DNA of 64,000 bases from SHVO01 sp041906145 (GTDB taxonomy: Bacteria; Pseudomonadota; Alphaproteobacteria; Rhodospirillales; Rhodospirillaceae): the NCBI GenBank assembly GCA_041906145.1, contig JAYRJU010000001.1, positions 248,001 through 312,000 on the forward strand, in the 5' to 3' direction. Of the stretch, positions 1 to 8,446 are shown piece by piece. The notes under the pieces were generated by a model. That model did no database searches and was not told the DNA's origin. It was given only the letters and a program-made list of their open reading frames with translations. The first letter of the stretch is position 1. Each line of letters starts with the position of its first letter. The position numbers were made by a program, and so were the translations under genes.

Positions 1-546
1 CATCATGAGATTGGCCCAGAGCGTCAGGAGCGGCACCATGACCACCATGGCGATAAGGGCGGGCGCCACCAGGAAGCGCACCGGATTGATGCCCATGACT
101 TCGAGCGCATCGACTTCTTGGCTGATGCGCATGGTGCCGATGCGGGCCGCCAGCGATGAGCCGGTGCGGCCGGCCACCATGATGCCGGTCAGCAGCGGGC
201 CGAATTCGCGCACGATGGAGATGCCGAGGCCGATGGTCACCTGTTCCTCGGCGCCGAAAACCCGCAGCGTATAAATCCCCTGGATGGCGAACATGACGCC
301 CATGGTCACGGACAGCATGGTGACGATGGGAAGCGCGCGAATGCCCACTTCCATACAACGCTCGAAGGTCGCGGCGATGCGCACCGGCTGTTCGCGGCGG
401 CTCCCAAGGACGATCCAGTAGAAGCTTTGCCAGAGAAGGACGGCGCCGAGGCCAACCTCAGCAATGCCGCCAACGGCGGAGCGGCCCATGCGATCGAGGG
501 TCTCTGCAATCCTCGTCGGTATTGCGCGATCCCCCGCCTCGGACAT
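1..546 (-). CDS. MlaE-type ABC transporter permease (N-terminal part, cut by window edge)
   Basis: Inner-membrane permease of the MlaE/Ttg2B family, which works with an ATPase and an MCE-domain protein to move phospholipid between inner and outer membranes. The 182 codons present run from ATG at 546 off the left end, so the C-terminal part and the expected ATPase and MCE genes are outside the window. Visible family marks are the stretch MGVMFAIQG followed by REFGPLLTGIMVAGRTGS and SQEVDALEVMGINPVRFLV, all typical of MlaE. The start lies 3 bp after the STAS gene stop, so the two are almost certainly co-transcribed and perhaps translationally coupled. The N-terminal 40 residues are less conserved. 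Identity of the family is secure; the transported lipid is inferred from the family. Confidence 0.85.
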   Translation of the reverse strand, partial: MSEAGDRAIPTRIAETLDRMGRSAVGGIAEVGLGAVLLWQSFYWIVLGSRREQPVRIAATFERCMEVGIRALPIVTMLSVTMGVMFAIQGIYTLRVFGAEEQVTIGLGISIVREFGPLLTGIMVAGRTGSSLAARIGTMRISQEVDALEVMGINPVRFLVAPALIAMVVMVPLLTLWANLMM

Positions 547-549
547 CGA

Positions 550-879
550 TTACCCCTGCGCGAGCGCCGCTTCGACGGACGGATGAATGGTGAAGACCTT
601 GTCGAGCCGAGCGAGCGAAAGCACCCGCATCGCCGCCGACGAAACGTTCGCGAGCGAGAAGGTCGAACCTTTCTTGCGCGAAACCTGGAAAGCCTCGACG
701 AGCGAGGCCACGCCCGATGAATCGATATAGTTCACCGCCGAGAGATCGACGACGATGCGTTTGTACTGCTCGAGGCTCTCGAGGAGCTTCTGGCGGACTT
801 GCGGTGACGTCTGCAAATCAACGTCACCGGTCAACGCCACCACGGCGGCGCCATTCACATTTTGGACTTCGTAGGACAT
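550..879 (-). CDS. STAS-domain protein (anti-sigma factor antagonist / MlaB-like)
   Basis: A 109-residue single STAS domain. It carries the motif NYIDSSGVASLVEA (about residues 49-62), which in SpoIIAA/RsbV proteins contains the serine phosphorylated by a partner-switch kinase. It sits between a SpoIIE-phosphatase/HATPase fusion upstream (gap 19 bp) and an MlaE permease downstream (gap 3 bp). In Mla systems a STAS protein, MlaB, binds the ATPase and controls it, so this protein could be either a sigma-factor regulator or the MlaB subunit under phosphorylation control. The serine motif is seen in the sequence; the choice of partner is inference. Confidence 0.85.
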   Translation of the reverse strand: MSYEVQNVNGAAVVALTGDVDLQTSPQVRQKLLESLEQYKRIVVDLSAVNYIDSSGVASLVEAFQVSRKKGSTFSLANVSSAAMRVLSLARLDKVFTIHPSVEAALAQG

Positions 880-898
880 TTAATGCGTTTCCCCGGCG

Positions 899-2680
899 CT
901 ACTGTACCTTGGGTGGGAGGCGTTTGGTCAATTTAAATAAGTTGCCGACTCCGGGCGGCGGCGGAACGAATTTAGCTTCGTCACACACCGATTTTATCAG
1001 GTGAACCCCCAAGCCGCCGGGACGGACCTCGGTGATGTCGCGGGGGCGGATGGTCTCGGGATCCACCGCCTCGGCGAAGTCCATGATGTCCACTTCGAGG
1101 ACGCCGCCGCGGCGGCGGAAGTCGATGACGATATCGCCGGCGTCGGGACTGTTCTTATAGGCGTGCCGCACGATGTTCTGGCACGCCTCGTCCACCGCCA
1201 TCTTGAGGTCGAAGGTCCACGCCTCCGGGGCATCGATGAATTTCGCCGCCTGCTCAGCGGCGCCGCGGATCAACTTCAAGCGATCGGCGCGGCCCGGAAC
1301 GCGGATTCGCAAGATCTGCTCGTCCGCCGGGATTTCGAGAGACGCGGCGGGCGGCTTGGCGCCCAGAGGGGCAATGGCGAAATCCTCGACCACGAGCAGG
1401 GTAAGGTCGTCGCGGAGCGATTGGCCCGGGAGTTTCACCGCTCCGGAGATGCTTTTCAGCCGTAAATCCGGGGACTGGTCGGCGTGATCGCGGATAAGGG
1501 CGCGTACGCCGTCGATGCCGAGCATTCCGCCGCCGAAGGTCGTGGCCTCCGTCAGCCCGTCGGTGAACACATAGAGCGTTCCACCGGCCAGGAAAATCTC
1601 GCGCACCGGAAATCCGTCGGCCCCCGCGATATCCGGTGCGATTCCGAGCGGCGGCGCATCGGCTTGAATCGCGGTGAAGCGCTCGGTGCGCGTGTCGAAA
1701 AGCAGCGGCGGCTCATGGCCGGCATTCGCCAGACGCAGCATGCCGATGGCAGGATCGAACAGGCCGCCCACCATCGTGACGAACATGCCGTGCGAGTTGG
1801 TCTCGCACAGTTCGTTGTTGATCGCCGACAGGAGTTGGCCGGGGTTTTCAGCGCTCTTGGCCAAGCACCGGAACAGGCTCGATGTCTTGGCCATGAGCAG
1901 AGCCGCGTTCATGCCCTTGCCCGAAACGTCGGCCACGTTGAACCATATCCGCCCGTCGGGCAGCGTCAGGATATCAAAGAAATCGCCGGACACCGCGCGC
2001 GCGGGAATGTTGATGCCATGGATCGGGAAATCGCGCGTCGAAGCCTGCGGCAGAAGGTCGCGCTGGATCTCGGCGGCGAGTTCGAGTTCGTGCCGGTCGC
2101 GCTCCTGCTGGACGATCTTGTGGGTGAGGCGGAAATTGTTGATCGCGAGCGCCGCGGCGCGGGCCAGCGTTTCAAGGAGGATCATATCCTCGTCGTTGAA
2201 CAAGCCGTCGCCGTCGGTGCGGTTGATGATCTCGATGGCGCCGAGGCATTCCTTGCCGATAGCCAGCGGCGCAACGAGCAGAGAGCGCGTGGTGAAGCCC
2301 GTCTTGGCGTCCACGGCGGCGCCGAAGTCACCGTCCTGGGACACATCGCGCACCAGAAGACCTTTGCGCGAAATTACGCTGCGCCCGACCACGCCGGTGG
2401 TCGCGGGTATCGAAAGCCCGGTGATGTCCACCGGTCCGTAGCAGGCTACGCAAACCAGACTGTCGCCCGAATCGCTGAGCAAGAAGAGCGAGGCCGCCTC
2501 GGCGCTCATGTACTTGGTGATGCGCTCAAGCGCCGTGTGGGCCACGGCCTTGTAGTCGTTGGCCGCACCGAACTCACGGGTCATGTCGGCGATCAGCAAA
2601 AGATGATCGCGCTCCTCCCCTGACGGTTTGGTGTCCGCATCGGGGGTCTTGCCGCTGGGTACTTGCGCCTGTGCCTGCAT
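899..2680 (-). CDS. GAF - SpoIIE (PP2C) phosphatase - HATPase_c partner-switch regulator
   Basis: A 593-residue cytosolic regulator with three parts: a GAF sensor domain (about 25-185), a SpoIIE/RsbU-type PP2C phosphatase (about 210-430; metal-binding motifs SGDFFD, ADVSGKG, FTDGLTEA, DDLTLLVV) and a C-terminal HATPase_c anti-sigma-kinase-type domain (about 455-590; N-box AVDEACQNIVRHAY and glycine motif GGLGVHLIKS). One protein thus has both the kinase-like and the phosphatase half of a partner switch acting on STAS proteins, and a STAS gene follows 19 bp downstream. I chose ATG at 2680. A longer reading begins with TTG at 2740 but overlaps the neighbouring glycosyltransferase gene. Domain assignment is confident; the target and the GAF ligand are unknown. 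Confidence 0.88.
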   Translation of the reverse strand: MQAQAQVPSGKTPDADTKPSGEERDHLLLIADMTREFGAANDYKAVAHTALERITKYMSAEAASLFLLSDSGDSLVCVACYGPVDITGLSIPATTGVVGRSVISRKGLLVRDVSQDGDFGAAVDAKTGFTTRSLLVAPLAIGKECLGAIEIINRTDGDGLFNDEDMILLETLARAAALAINNFRLTHKIVQQERDRHELELAAEIQRDLLPQASTRDFPIHGINIPARAVSGDFFDILTLPDGRIWFNVADVSGKGMNAALLMAKTSSLFRCLAKSAENPGQLLSAINNELCETNSHGMFVTMVGGLFDPAIGMLRLANAGHEPPLLFDTRTERFTAIQADAPPLGIAPDIAGADGFPVREIFLAGGTLYVFTDGLTEATTFGGGMLGIDGVRALIRDHADQSPDLRLKSISGAVKLPGQSLRDDLTLLVVEDFAIAPLGAKPPAASLEIPADEQILRIRVPGRADRLKLIRGAAEQAAKFIDAPEAWTFDLKMAVDEACQNIVRHAYKNSPDAGDIVIDFRRRGGVLEVDIMDFAEAVDPETIRPRDITEVRPGGLGVHLIKSVCDEAKFVPPPPGVGNLFKLTKRLPPKVQ

Positions 2681-2720
2681 GCGGGCGCCACTATGCCCTG
2701 TCTTTAAAAGCCCGGCAAAC

Positions 2721-3743
2721 TCAACGCCTGACGGTGGCAAGAAGGTCCATATATTGCTGAACGACGGCGTCCTCGGAGAACTCCTTGCGGATCCGCTCGA
2801 AGCCCCCCGCTCTCAATTTCCCCGCAAGCGCGCTATCGGCGAGCAGCTGATTGACCGCGCCCGCGAGGGCCGCGGCGTCTTCGACCGGCACTTTCAAGCC
2901 GTCGTCGCCCTCATGCACCAGGAAGCCCGGCCCTTCACTCGCGGCCGCCACCAGCGGCACACCGTGCGCCCACGCGTTGACCACCACGTTCCCGAACGGC
3001 TCGAAGCGGGACGGGACCAGGCAAACGTCGGCCGCTTTCAAGAGCGCCGAGCGGTCGTCACGCCAGCCGAGGAAGCGAACCCGATCCGCGACGCCTTCGC
3101 GGTCGGCGAGATCGCGCAGATCGTCCTCAAGCGCGCCTTCGCCGGCGATCCACAATACCGCTTCCGGAATGGATGCGAGGGCGCGGATTGCAACGTCGAT
3201 GCCCTTGACCTTGTGCAAGCGCGCTAGGATCAGGAGAACCTTGGCGTCTTTAGGCGTGCTGAGCGCCGCCCGGTCGACCGGCGGTCCCTCTTCCACCGGC
3301 GTGAAGTTGGGGATGTAGTGCGCGCGCTCCGCCGGCCAGCCTTCGCGGACCACATAATCGCGGATGTCGGGCGTATTGCAGACAAGATGATGACAACGCC
3401 GATAGTACTTGAGGCTGTAGTAGCCGCCGAGGCGCCCAACATTCACCCAAGGGCCTTCGGGCAGAATGGCGCAGGCGCGGTTCATCCAACCCAGAATGAC
3501 ATCCGGGTTCTCGAGCCTGGCGAGTTGGGCCAAACGGGTGCGCGTGAAAATGTCGAAGAATCCGCCGAACATATACTGGCTGACCCGGCATCCCGCGGCC
3601 GAAAGACGGGCGGCGCGCAATGGGAAAGGCCTGATCGCGCAGGCCTGGTCGAGGCCGGCTTTCGCCAAGCCAACGACGAGATCCTCATAGAATCGTTCCG
3701 CGCCGCCGTGGAGGCCGCCGGCGAGGACTTGCAACAGGCGCAC
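2721..3743 (-). CDS. GT4-type glycosyltransferase
   Basis: Retaining GT-B glycosyltransferase of family GT4, 340 residues, probably acting at the cytosolic face of the membrane on a lipid-linked or lipid A acceptor. The N-terminal acceptor half begins with LLQVLAGGLHGGAERFYEDL, and the C-terminal donor half has ILARLHKVKGIDVAI and SRFEPFGNVVVNAWAHGVP. In the usual EX7E donor motif the second Glu is Asn here (E..N in EPFGNVVVN). I place the start at GTG 3743 because GGGAG lies 8 bases before it; an upstream ATG at 3812 would overlap the divergent acyltransferase gene. The neighbouring lpxL-like gene suggests a lipopolysaccharide role, which is inference. Confidence 0.85.
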   Translation of the reverse strand: MRLLQVLAGGLHGGAERFYEDLVVGLAKAGLDQACAIRPFPLRAARLSAAGCRVSQYMFGGFFDIFTRTRLAQLARLENPDVILGWMNRACAILPEGPWVNVGRLGGYYSLKYYRRCHHLVCNTPDIRDYVVREGWPAERAHYIPNFTPVEEGPPVDRAALSTPKDAKVLLILARLHKVKGIDVAIRALASIPEAVLWIAGEGALEDDLRDLADREGVADRVRFLGWRDDRSALLKAADVCLVPSRFEPFGNVVVNAWAHGVPLVAAASEGPGFLVHEGDDGLKVPVEDAAALAGAVNQLLADSALAGKLRAGGFERIRKEFSEDAVVQQYMDLLATVRR

Positions 3744-3790
3744 GTTACCAACTCCCGCAGCACCTTCAGAGACGTTATAAGTCGCCCATA

Positions 3791-4675
3791 ATGTCCGAAC
3801 AGTCGACCCCATTAAAACACCCCATCCGTTACCGCCTCGAAGCAGCGGCCGCGCGCACCATGCTGGCGGTGCTGGGGTTGTTCTCGGTGGATACCGTCTC
3901 GAATTTCGGGGCTTGGTTGGGCCGCAACGTAGGGCCGCTGACCCGCGCGGACAAAATCGCCGCGCGAAACTTGGAACGCGCTCTTCCCGAGCACAATGCC
4001 GCGGCGCGGGAAAAAATTCTCAAGGGCGCCTGGGAGAATTTCGGGCGCACGATGATGGAGTACGCGGTCATTCCAAAATTGGAAGGCCGTGTTGCCGTCG
4101 AAGGGCATGAAGCGCTCGCGGCCCTCGCGCGCGAAGGCAAGCCCGCCCTTTTGATGACGGGCCATCTCGGAAACTGGGAACTGATCTTCGACGCGCTGCG
4201 TATCCACACCAAGCCGATCACGGCGGTGTACCGCAAGGCGAACAATCCCCTTGTCGACGAGATGATCGCCGAGGTGCGCCTGCGCGGCGTGGCGGGCCTT
4301 GCCCCAAAGGGACCCGCCGGCGCGCGCATCGTGCTGAGCGAACTCAAGCAGGGCGGCCACGTCGTGATGTTGGTCGATCAGAAGCTCAGTTCGGGCATCG
4401 ATGTGCCCTTCTTCGGGCGACCCGCCGCCACCGCACCGGCTATCGCGAGTTTCGCGCTGCGTCTCGATTGCCCGGTGTTTCCGATCCGCGTGATCCGGCT
4501 TGGGGGCGCGAGGTTCAAGGTCAGCATCGAAAAGCCGTGGCGCTTCGCATCCACGGACGATCATGACGCGGACGTGCTGAACGCGCTGAAACAGATCAAT
4601 GGAAAGCTGGAAGACTGGATCCGCGAACGCCCGGACCAATGGCTTTGGATGCACCGCCGCTGGCGCGGCGAATAG
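3791..4675 (+). CDS. Lipid A biosynthesis acyltransferase (LpxL/HtrB family)
   Basis: A 294-residue member of the LpxL/LpxM family, which transfers a secondary acyl chain from acyl-ACP to the lipid A precursor at the inner membrane. The catalytic HX4(D/E) motif is visible as HLGNWE in GHLGNWELIFDALR, and the downstream blocks KGPAGARIVLSELKQGG and LVDQKLSSGIDVPFFGRPA are typical of the family. A hydrophobic N-terminal helix (MLAVLGLFSVDTV) would anchor it. The gene is divergent from the glycosyltransferase, with only about 47 bp between the chosen starts, and its stop abuts the convergent ferredoxin gene with no spacer. The exact position acylated cannot be told from sequence alone. Confidence 0.9.
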   Translation: MSEQSTPLKHPIRYRLEAAAARTMLAVLGLFSVDTVSNFGAWLGRNVGPLTRADKIAARNLERALPEHNAAAREKILKGAWENFGRTMMEYAVIPKLEGRVAVEGHEALAALAREGKPALLMTGHLGNWELIFDALRIHTKPITAVYRKANNPLVDEMIAEVRLRGVAGLAPKGPAGARIVLSELKQGGHVVMLVDQKLSSGIDVPFFGRPAATAPAIASFALRLDCPVFPIRVIRLGGARFKVSIEKPWRFASTDDHDADVLNALKQINGKLEDWIRERPDQWLWMHRRWRGE

Positions 4676-4993
4676 CTACTCTGCCGGAGCAACCGTCAGG
4701 GCAATTCCGTCCAACGCTTCCGTGAATTTGATTTGGCAGGACAGGCGCGAATTCTTGCCCTTGTAGAACGTGGTCTGTTCAACCAGTTCAGATTCGTCGT
4801 CGGTGCGCTTGGGCAGCTTGTCCAACCACGCATCGTCGATAAAGACATGACAGGTGGCGCAGGAGCAGGACCCACCGCACGCCGCTTCGACGTCGAGGTC
4901 GTTGTCGCGCAGGTTTTCCATGAGGGTATGACCGACCTTACCCTCGAGCGCGATCGCCTTCCCGGCGCGGGTTGTTACATTGATCTTTGCCAT
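4676..4993 (-). CDS. [2Fe-2S] ferredoxin, adrenodoxin/ISC type
   Basis: A 105-residue soluble electron carrier. The cluster ligands follow the adrenodoxin/Fdx pattern C-x5-C-x2-C...C and are at residues 39, 45, 48 and 86 (ACGGSCSCATCHVF and LSCQI). An extra Cys lies at position 43. It probably feeds electrons to iron-sulfur assembly or a monooxygenase; no redox partner is adjacent. A Nudix hydrolase gene lies 9 bp upstream on the same strand and a GST gene overlaps that one, so the three may form one transcript. The stop codon abuts the end of the lpxL-like gene from the other strand. Confidence 0.92.
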   Translation of the reverse strand: MAKINVTTRAGKAIALEGKVGHTLMENLRDNDLDVEAACGGSCSCATCHVFIDDAWLDKLPKRTDDESELVEQTTFYKGKNSRLSCQIKFTEALDGIALTVAPAE

Positions 4994-5002
4994 GACGGCT
5001 AC

Positions 5003-5494
5003 CTAATCGACGCCTGTCCTGAGCGCAAGGTCTTTACCGGCGGCGCGCCGCACCATGGCCTTTTGCTCGGGGGGCATGGCCTGCGGTAAGGCATCGGGCG
5101 CAACGAACGCCAATTCGAAAATCTCGTGGCTGAGGCGCGGGGGTTGCGTGCGGTCCACGGTTCCCTTCACCGCGAATTCAAGATGCCGGGGATGAATATG
5201 GTAGATGCCGATGATCCGTTCGGCGCGGCCATCCAGGCCGACTTCTTCCTTGAGCTCGCGGACCACGCCATCCTCCGGCGCTTCTCCGGCATTGAGAAAC
5301 CCCGCCGGCAGGCCCCAGGGGTACTGATGCCGAAAGACGTGGCGCTGCACGAGCACGGTTCCATCGGCTGCAAAGAAAACGCCGGCCACGCCCATGCTGA
5401 AGGTGGTGTTGACGTTACGCAGCAGGATTCGCGTCGCCCAGACCGGCGTGCAGCGATAGAAGAGCGAGAAGAGTTTCTTCAAGGCCCGTCCCAC
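5003..5494 (-). CDS. Nudix hydrolase
   Basis: A 163-residue Nudix-fold pyrophosphohydrolase. The full Nudix box GX5EX7REUXEEXGU is present at residues 65-87, beginning GFLNAGE and ending RELKEEVGL, so the metal-binding glutamates are intact. The N-terminal segment VWATRILLRNVNTTFS and the QYPWGLPAGF lead-in resemble NUDIX proteins annotated as NUDIX domain-containing without known substrate. Its start overlaps the end of the upstream GST gene by 16 bp, which suggests translational coupling. Substrate (nucleoside diphosphate derivative) cannot be inferred. Confidence 0.9.
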   Translation of the reverse strand: MGRALKKLFSLFYRCTPVWATRILLRNVNTTFSMGVAGVFFAADGTVLVQRHVFRHQYPWGLPAGFLNAGEAPEDGVVRELKEEVGLDGRAERIIGIYHIHPRHLEFAVKGTVDRTQPPRLSHEIFELAFVAPDALPQAMPPEQKAMVRRAAGKDLALRTGVD

Positions 5495-6180
5495 GTACGG
5501 GTGCTCTCCTTGGCGATGCGTGGGTAAAGCGCGAGCATGCGCTCGAACCAGGGCAGGATCGGATCGTCCTTCGCCAACACTTGCTCAGGTGACGCGGCCC
5601 GCGCCCATAGAAGAATGCCGGCGGCGACATAATCCGGATACATCGGCGCCGATCCGGCCAGGAATTTTTGATCTTTCAGCAACGCGCGCACCGGCTCCAG
5701 CGCGGTGCGGAAACCCGCTAACCGCTCTGCGATCGGCGCGGACGTGAACTCCTCGATCGACATGCCAATGCGCTGACTGCGGCTTTCCTGATAGTAGGCG
5801 CGGTCTTGCGGCTGCACCTTCTTGTAGACCTCGTTCATGACAACGCGCATGGCCGGACGCATTACGTTGGCCCCGAAAGTCGCAAGCACAAAGCGGGCGA
5901 AGCTCTTTCCCTGCGCGTCCCCAAACAACGAAGAACGATCCGCGTAGGCGGCCTCGAGATGTTCGGCGATGGCCCAACTGTCGGCGATGAGCTTGCCGCC
6001 GTCATCAAGCACCGGGACCATTTTCTGACCACCGTCGGCAATCGCGGGAATCCCCGTGAAACTGGTGGCCGCTGCGGCGTAGTCGAGTCCCTTATGACCT
6101 AAAGCGAAACGCACCATCCAGCAGTAAGGAGAGGACAAGATTCCCCGATCGAGAGCCAGTTCATGAAGGAGAATCGTCAT
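5479..6180 (-). CDS. Glutathione S-transferase family protein
   Basis: A 233-residue GST-like protein. The N-terminal thioredoxin-fold half contains LSSPYCWMVRFALGHKGLDY, the cis-Pro region KMVPVLDDGGKLIADSWAIAEHLE, and the C-terminal all-helical half follows. The start is ATG at 6180, preceded by AGCGGGGT eight bases upstream; an in-frame extension to 6306 lacks a ribosome site and is AT-rich, so it is probably the promoter region. The gene is followed by Nudix and ferredoxin genes with overlap or short gaps. Role in detoxification or beta-etherase-like chemistry is a guess; family identity is good. Confidence 0.85.
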   Translation of the reverse strand: MTILLHELALDRGILSSPYCWMVRFALGHKGLDYAAAATSFTGIPAIADGGQKMVPVLDDGGKLIADSWAIAEHLEAAYADRSSLFGDAQGKSFARFVLATFGANVMRPAMRVVMNEVYKKVQPQDRAYYQESRSQRIGMSIEEFTSAPIAERLAGFRTALEPVRALLKDQKFLAGSAPMYPDYVAAGILLWARAASPEQVLAKDDPILPWFERMLALYPRIAKESTRTWDGP

Positions 6181-6400
6181 TCGGTTACCCCGCTGAAGTT
6201 CGTGAGCGTTGACGCTTAAATTATATATCTTGCAAAGGCTTAGGTGAACTTTCTGAAGACACCTGTTAAACGCGATATTCAATTTAATATCGAATTTATC
6301 GAACATACCAGGTGCTTAAATTCGTTTGATTGCATTGTTAAGCCATGGACAATATTGCACTGCAAACATTGTGGCTTGAGGCGAGACGGAGCCGGGAAGA

Positions 6401-6685
6401 GTGCGGCACGTTCAACTCGTGTGGGGTGTGATTTTAGCGGCAACGGCGGCGACTGTTTCGGCGGCGCAAGCCGTCGATGTGCGGAACCGGGACCGTTCGG
6501 CGCGTGAGATCACCATCAATCACAGCGACGGTCGAAGCGAAACGCTCAAGGTAGGCGCGGGCCAAAGCATCGCGAATATCTGTACGGATTGTGTGGTGCT
6601 TGCGGGCACGACGTCTGTCGAAGCCAAAGGAGATGCGACCGTAAAGATCGAACGCGGCGAAGTTTCGATCGACGGAAAGCGATAG
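6401..6685 (+). CDS. Small secreted protein, unknown function
   Basis: A 94-residue protein starting at GTG 6401 with a purine-rich GGGAAGA just upstream. Residues 1-22 form a signal peptide (VWGVILAATAATVSA followed by AQA). The mature part is polar with a pair of cysteines in ICTDCVV and a beta-rich repetitive look (ITINHSDGRSETLKVGAG, VKIERGEVSIDGK). No family recognised. A hairpin terminator candidate follows at 6735-6761. The lower GC and AT-rich upstream region (about 6181-6400) fit a promoter-containing spacer shared with the divergent GST gene. Confidence 0.6.
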   Translation: MRHVQLVWGVILAATAATVSAAQAVDVRNRDRSAREITINHSDGRSETLKVGAGQSIANICTDCVVLAGTTSVEAKGDATVKIERGEVSIDGKR

Positions 6686-6734
6686 GAGGAAGGCGAGATA
6701 ACAAGGTTCAGAACGAGCAAAAAAGAAATTCGAT

Positions 6735-6761
6735 AAACGCCCTGCCCCAAGCGGGGCGTTT
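6735..6761. terminator. Hairpin terminator between convergent genes
   Basis: Perfect 8-bp inverted repeat AAACGCCC / GGGCGTTT with an 11-base loop. The A and T ends of the arms give a short U-run in either direction. It lies between the small secreted protein gene and the end of the polyamine importer operon, so it could serve both. Confidence 0.65.
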
Positions 6762-6824
6762 CTATTTGTGCTCCGATATTTTTATGTTCGCGCGCCTTCG
6801 CGCGCTGGGCCCGAGCAGGCCTCT

Positions 6825-7607
6825 CTATTTTGAGCGATTGCGCCCCAAAACCGCTGCCGCTGTGAGGAGCGCGAAAGTCGCGACGATCAAGATCGTCGCC
6901 AACGCGTTGATCTTGGGGCTTACGCCGAGACGCACGCTGGAAAAGACCACCATCGGCAGCGTCGTGGATTGCGGGCCCGAGACAAAGCTCGCGATTACCA
7001 AATCATCGAGCGAAAGCACGAAAGCAAGAAGCCAACCGGCCACGAGCGCCGGGGCGATGAGCGGCAGAGTCACGTGCAAAAACACGACCGTGGGCCGCGC
7101 GCCGAGATCCGCCGCCGCTTCCTCAAAGTCGCGCGCCATCCCGGAGACGCGCGCCTGCACGATCACGGCCACATAGGCCATTGTCAGGCTGGCATGAGCA
7201 ATGATGAGCGTGCCGACGCCCCTTCCCGGTAGCCACGGCATCGCGCTTTGTGCGGCCACGAAGAGCAACAGCAGCGCCAAGCCGGTGATCACTTCCGGCA
7301 TGACCAGGGGCATCGCGAGGCTTCCGGCGAAGAGCGAGCGGCCGCGAAACGGGCCAAACCGCGCCAGCGCATAGCCTGCCGCCGTTCCGAGCACGGTCGC
7401 GAGGCTGGCGGACACGACGGCTACGGTAAAGCTGATACCCGCCGCACGCAGGATTTGGCGATCCGCAAACAATTCGCCGTACCACTGCGTCGAAAAGCCG
7501 GTCCATACGCTCACAAGGCGCGAGGCGTTGAAGGAGTACCCCATCACCACAAGGAGCGGCAGATAGAGAAAGACGAGCCCCACGCCGAGAGCGATGCGCG
7601 CGATCAT
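6825..7607 (-). CDS. potI: Polyamine ABC transporter permease PotI/PotC-type
   Basis: A 260-residue inner-membrane permease with about six membrane spans. The EAA-loop consensus is visible in FEEAAADLGARPTVVFLHVTLPLIAPAL. LVVMGYSFNASR and GLALLLLF are typical of PotC/PotI permeases. The start ATG at 7607 overlaps the potH stop by 4 bp (ATGA), the usual coupled arrangement; a longer in-frame reading to 7877 is only the shadow of potH. It is the last gene of a four-gene operon potF-potG-potH-potI. Putrescine or spermidine is the likely substrate from family and operon order. Confidence 0.9.
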   Translation of the reverse strand: MIARIALGVGLVFLYLPLLVVMGYSFNASRLVSVWTGFSTQWYGELFADRQILRAAGISFTVAVVSASLATVLGTAAGYALARFGPFRGRSLFAGSLAMPLVMPEVITGLALLLLFVAAQSAMPWLPGRGVGTLIIAHASLTMAYVAVIVQARVSGMARDFEEAAADLGARPTVVFLHVTLPLIAPALVAGWLLAFVLSLDDLVIASFVSGPQSTTLPMVVFSSVRLGVSPKINALATILIVATFALLTAAAVLGRNRSK

Positions 7608-8446
7608 GCTCGCGCTTCCTTTTTCTCCACCGCCTGGAACCACATAATCGGAAGCACGAGGACCGCCAGCAGGACCACGGCAACAGCCGCGCTCATCGGC
7701 CAGTTGCGGTTGGTGAAGAATTCCGTCCACAGGACCTTGCCGATCATGAGGGTGTCCGGGCCGCCAAGAAGTTCCGGGATCACGAACTCGCCGACAGCGG
7801 GGATGAAAACGAGGAGCGATCCGGCGACGATCCCGGGCAACGACAGCGGCAGCGTGATTTTCGAGAACGCGCTCCACGGCTTTGCGCCGAGATCGGCCGC
7901 CGCTTCGAGCAAAATGGGGTCGAGCTTTTCAAGCCGCGCGTAGAGCGGCAGCACCATGAAAGGAAGATACGCGTAAACGATGCCGAGATAGACCGCGCCG
8001 CCGGTATTGAGGAGCCGCAGGGGCTCGGCGATGACGCCGAGATTTTCGAGAGCCAGGTTGATCAGTCCGGTAGGGCGCAGAAGGCCAATCCACGCATAGA
8101 TGCGAATAAGGAACGAAGTCCAGAACGGCAGCACAACGAGCAGCAGGAGGATCTGCCGCCAATGCCGCGGCGCGCGCGCGATCGCGTAAGCCATGGGATA
8201 ACCCAGGAGCAGCGTGAGCACTGTTGAAATAAGCGCAATCCGCACGGAGCCGAGGTAAGCCCTGAAGTAGAGACTATCCCGCAAGAGCGCGGCGTAGTTC
8301 CCAACCGTTGACGGCGGGCCATAGGGCGGCACGCTGAGTTGCGCGGTCGCGAAGCTGATCTTGAGAACGATGGCGAACGGCAGCAGAAGGGCGAGGCCGA
8401 TCCACAGCCATACCGCAAAAAGTGATGTCTTGGCCGATCCGGTCAC
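7604..8446 (-). CDS. potH: Polyamine ABC transporter permease PotH/PotB-type
   Basis: A 280-residue permease with about six spans. The EAA motif is LLEAAADLGAKPWSAFSKITLPLSLPGI, and the segment IRIYAWIGLLRPTGLINLAL is characteristic of PotB/PotH. Translation starts at GTG 8446 and overlaps the ATPase stop by 4 bp (GTGA). With PotI it forms the heterodimeric channel of the importer. Confidence 0.92.
   Translation of the reverse strand: MTGSAKTSLFAVWLWIGLALLLPFAIVLKISFATAQLSVPPYGPPSTVGNYAALLRDSLYFRAYLGSVRIALISTVLTLLLGYPMAYAIARAPRHWRQILLLLVVLPFWTSFLIRIYAWIGLLRPTGLINLALENLGVIAEPLRLLNTGGAVYLGIVYAYLPFMVLPLYARLEKLDPILLEAAADLGAKPWSAFSKITLPLSLPGIVAGSLLVFIPAVGEFVIPELLGGPDTLMIGKVLWTEFFTNRNWPMSAAVAVVLLAVLVLPIMWFQAVEKKEARA

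Noticed and set aside
1484..2623. 379-codon plus-strand frame
   Set aside because: Antisense to the GAF-SpoIIE-HATPase gene; no family features, product of GC-rich codon structure.
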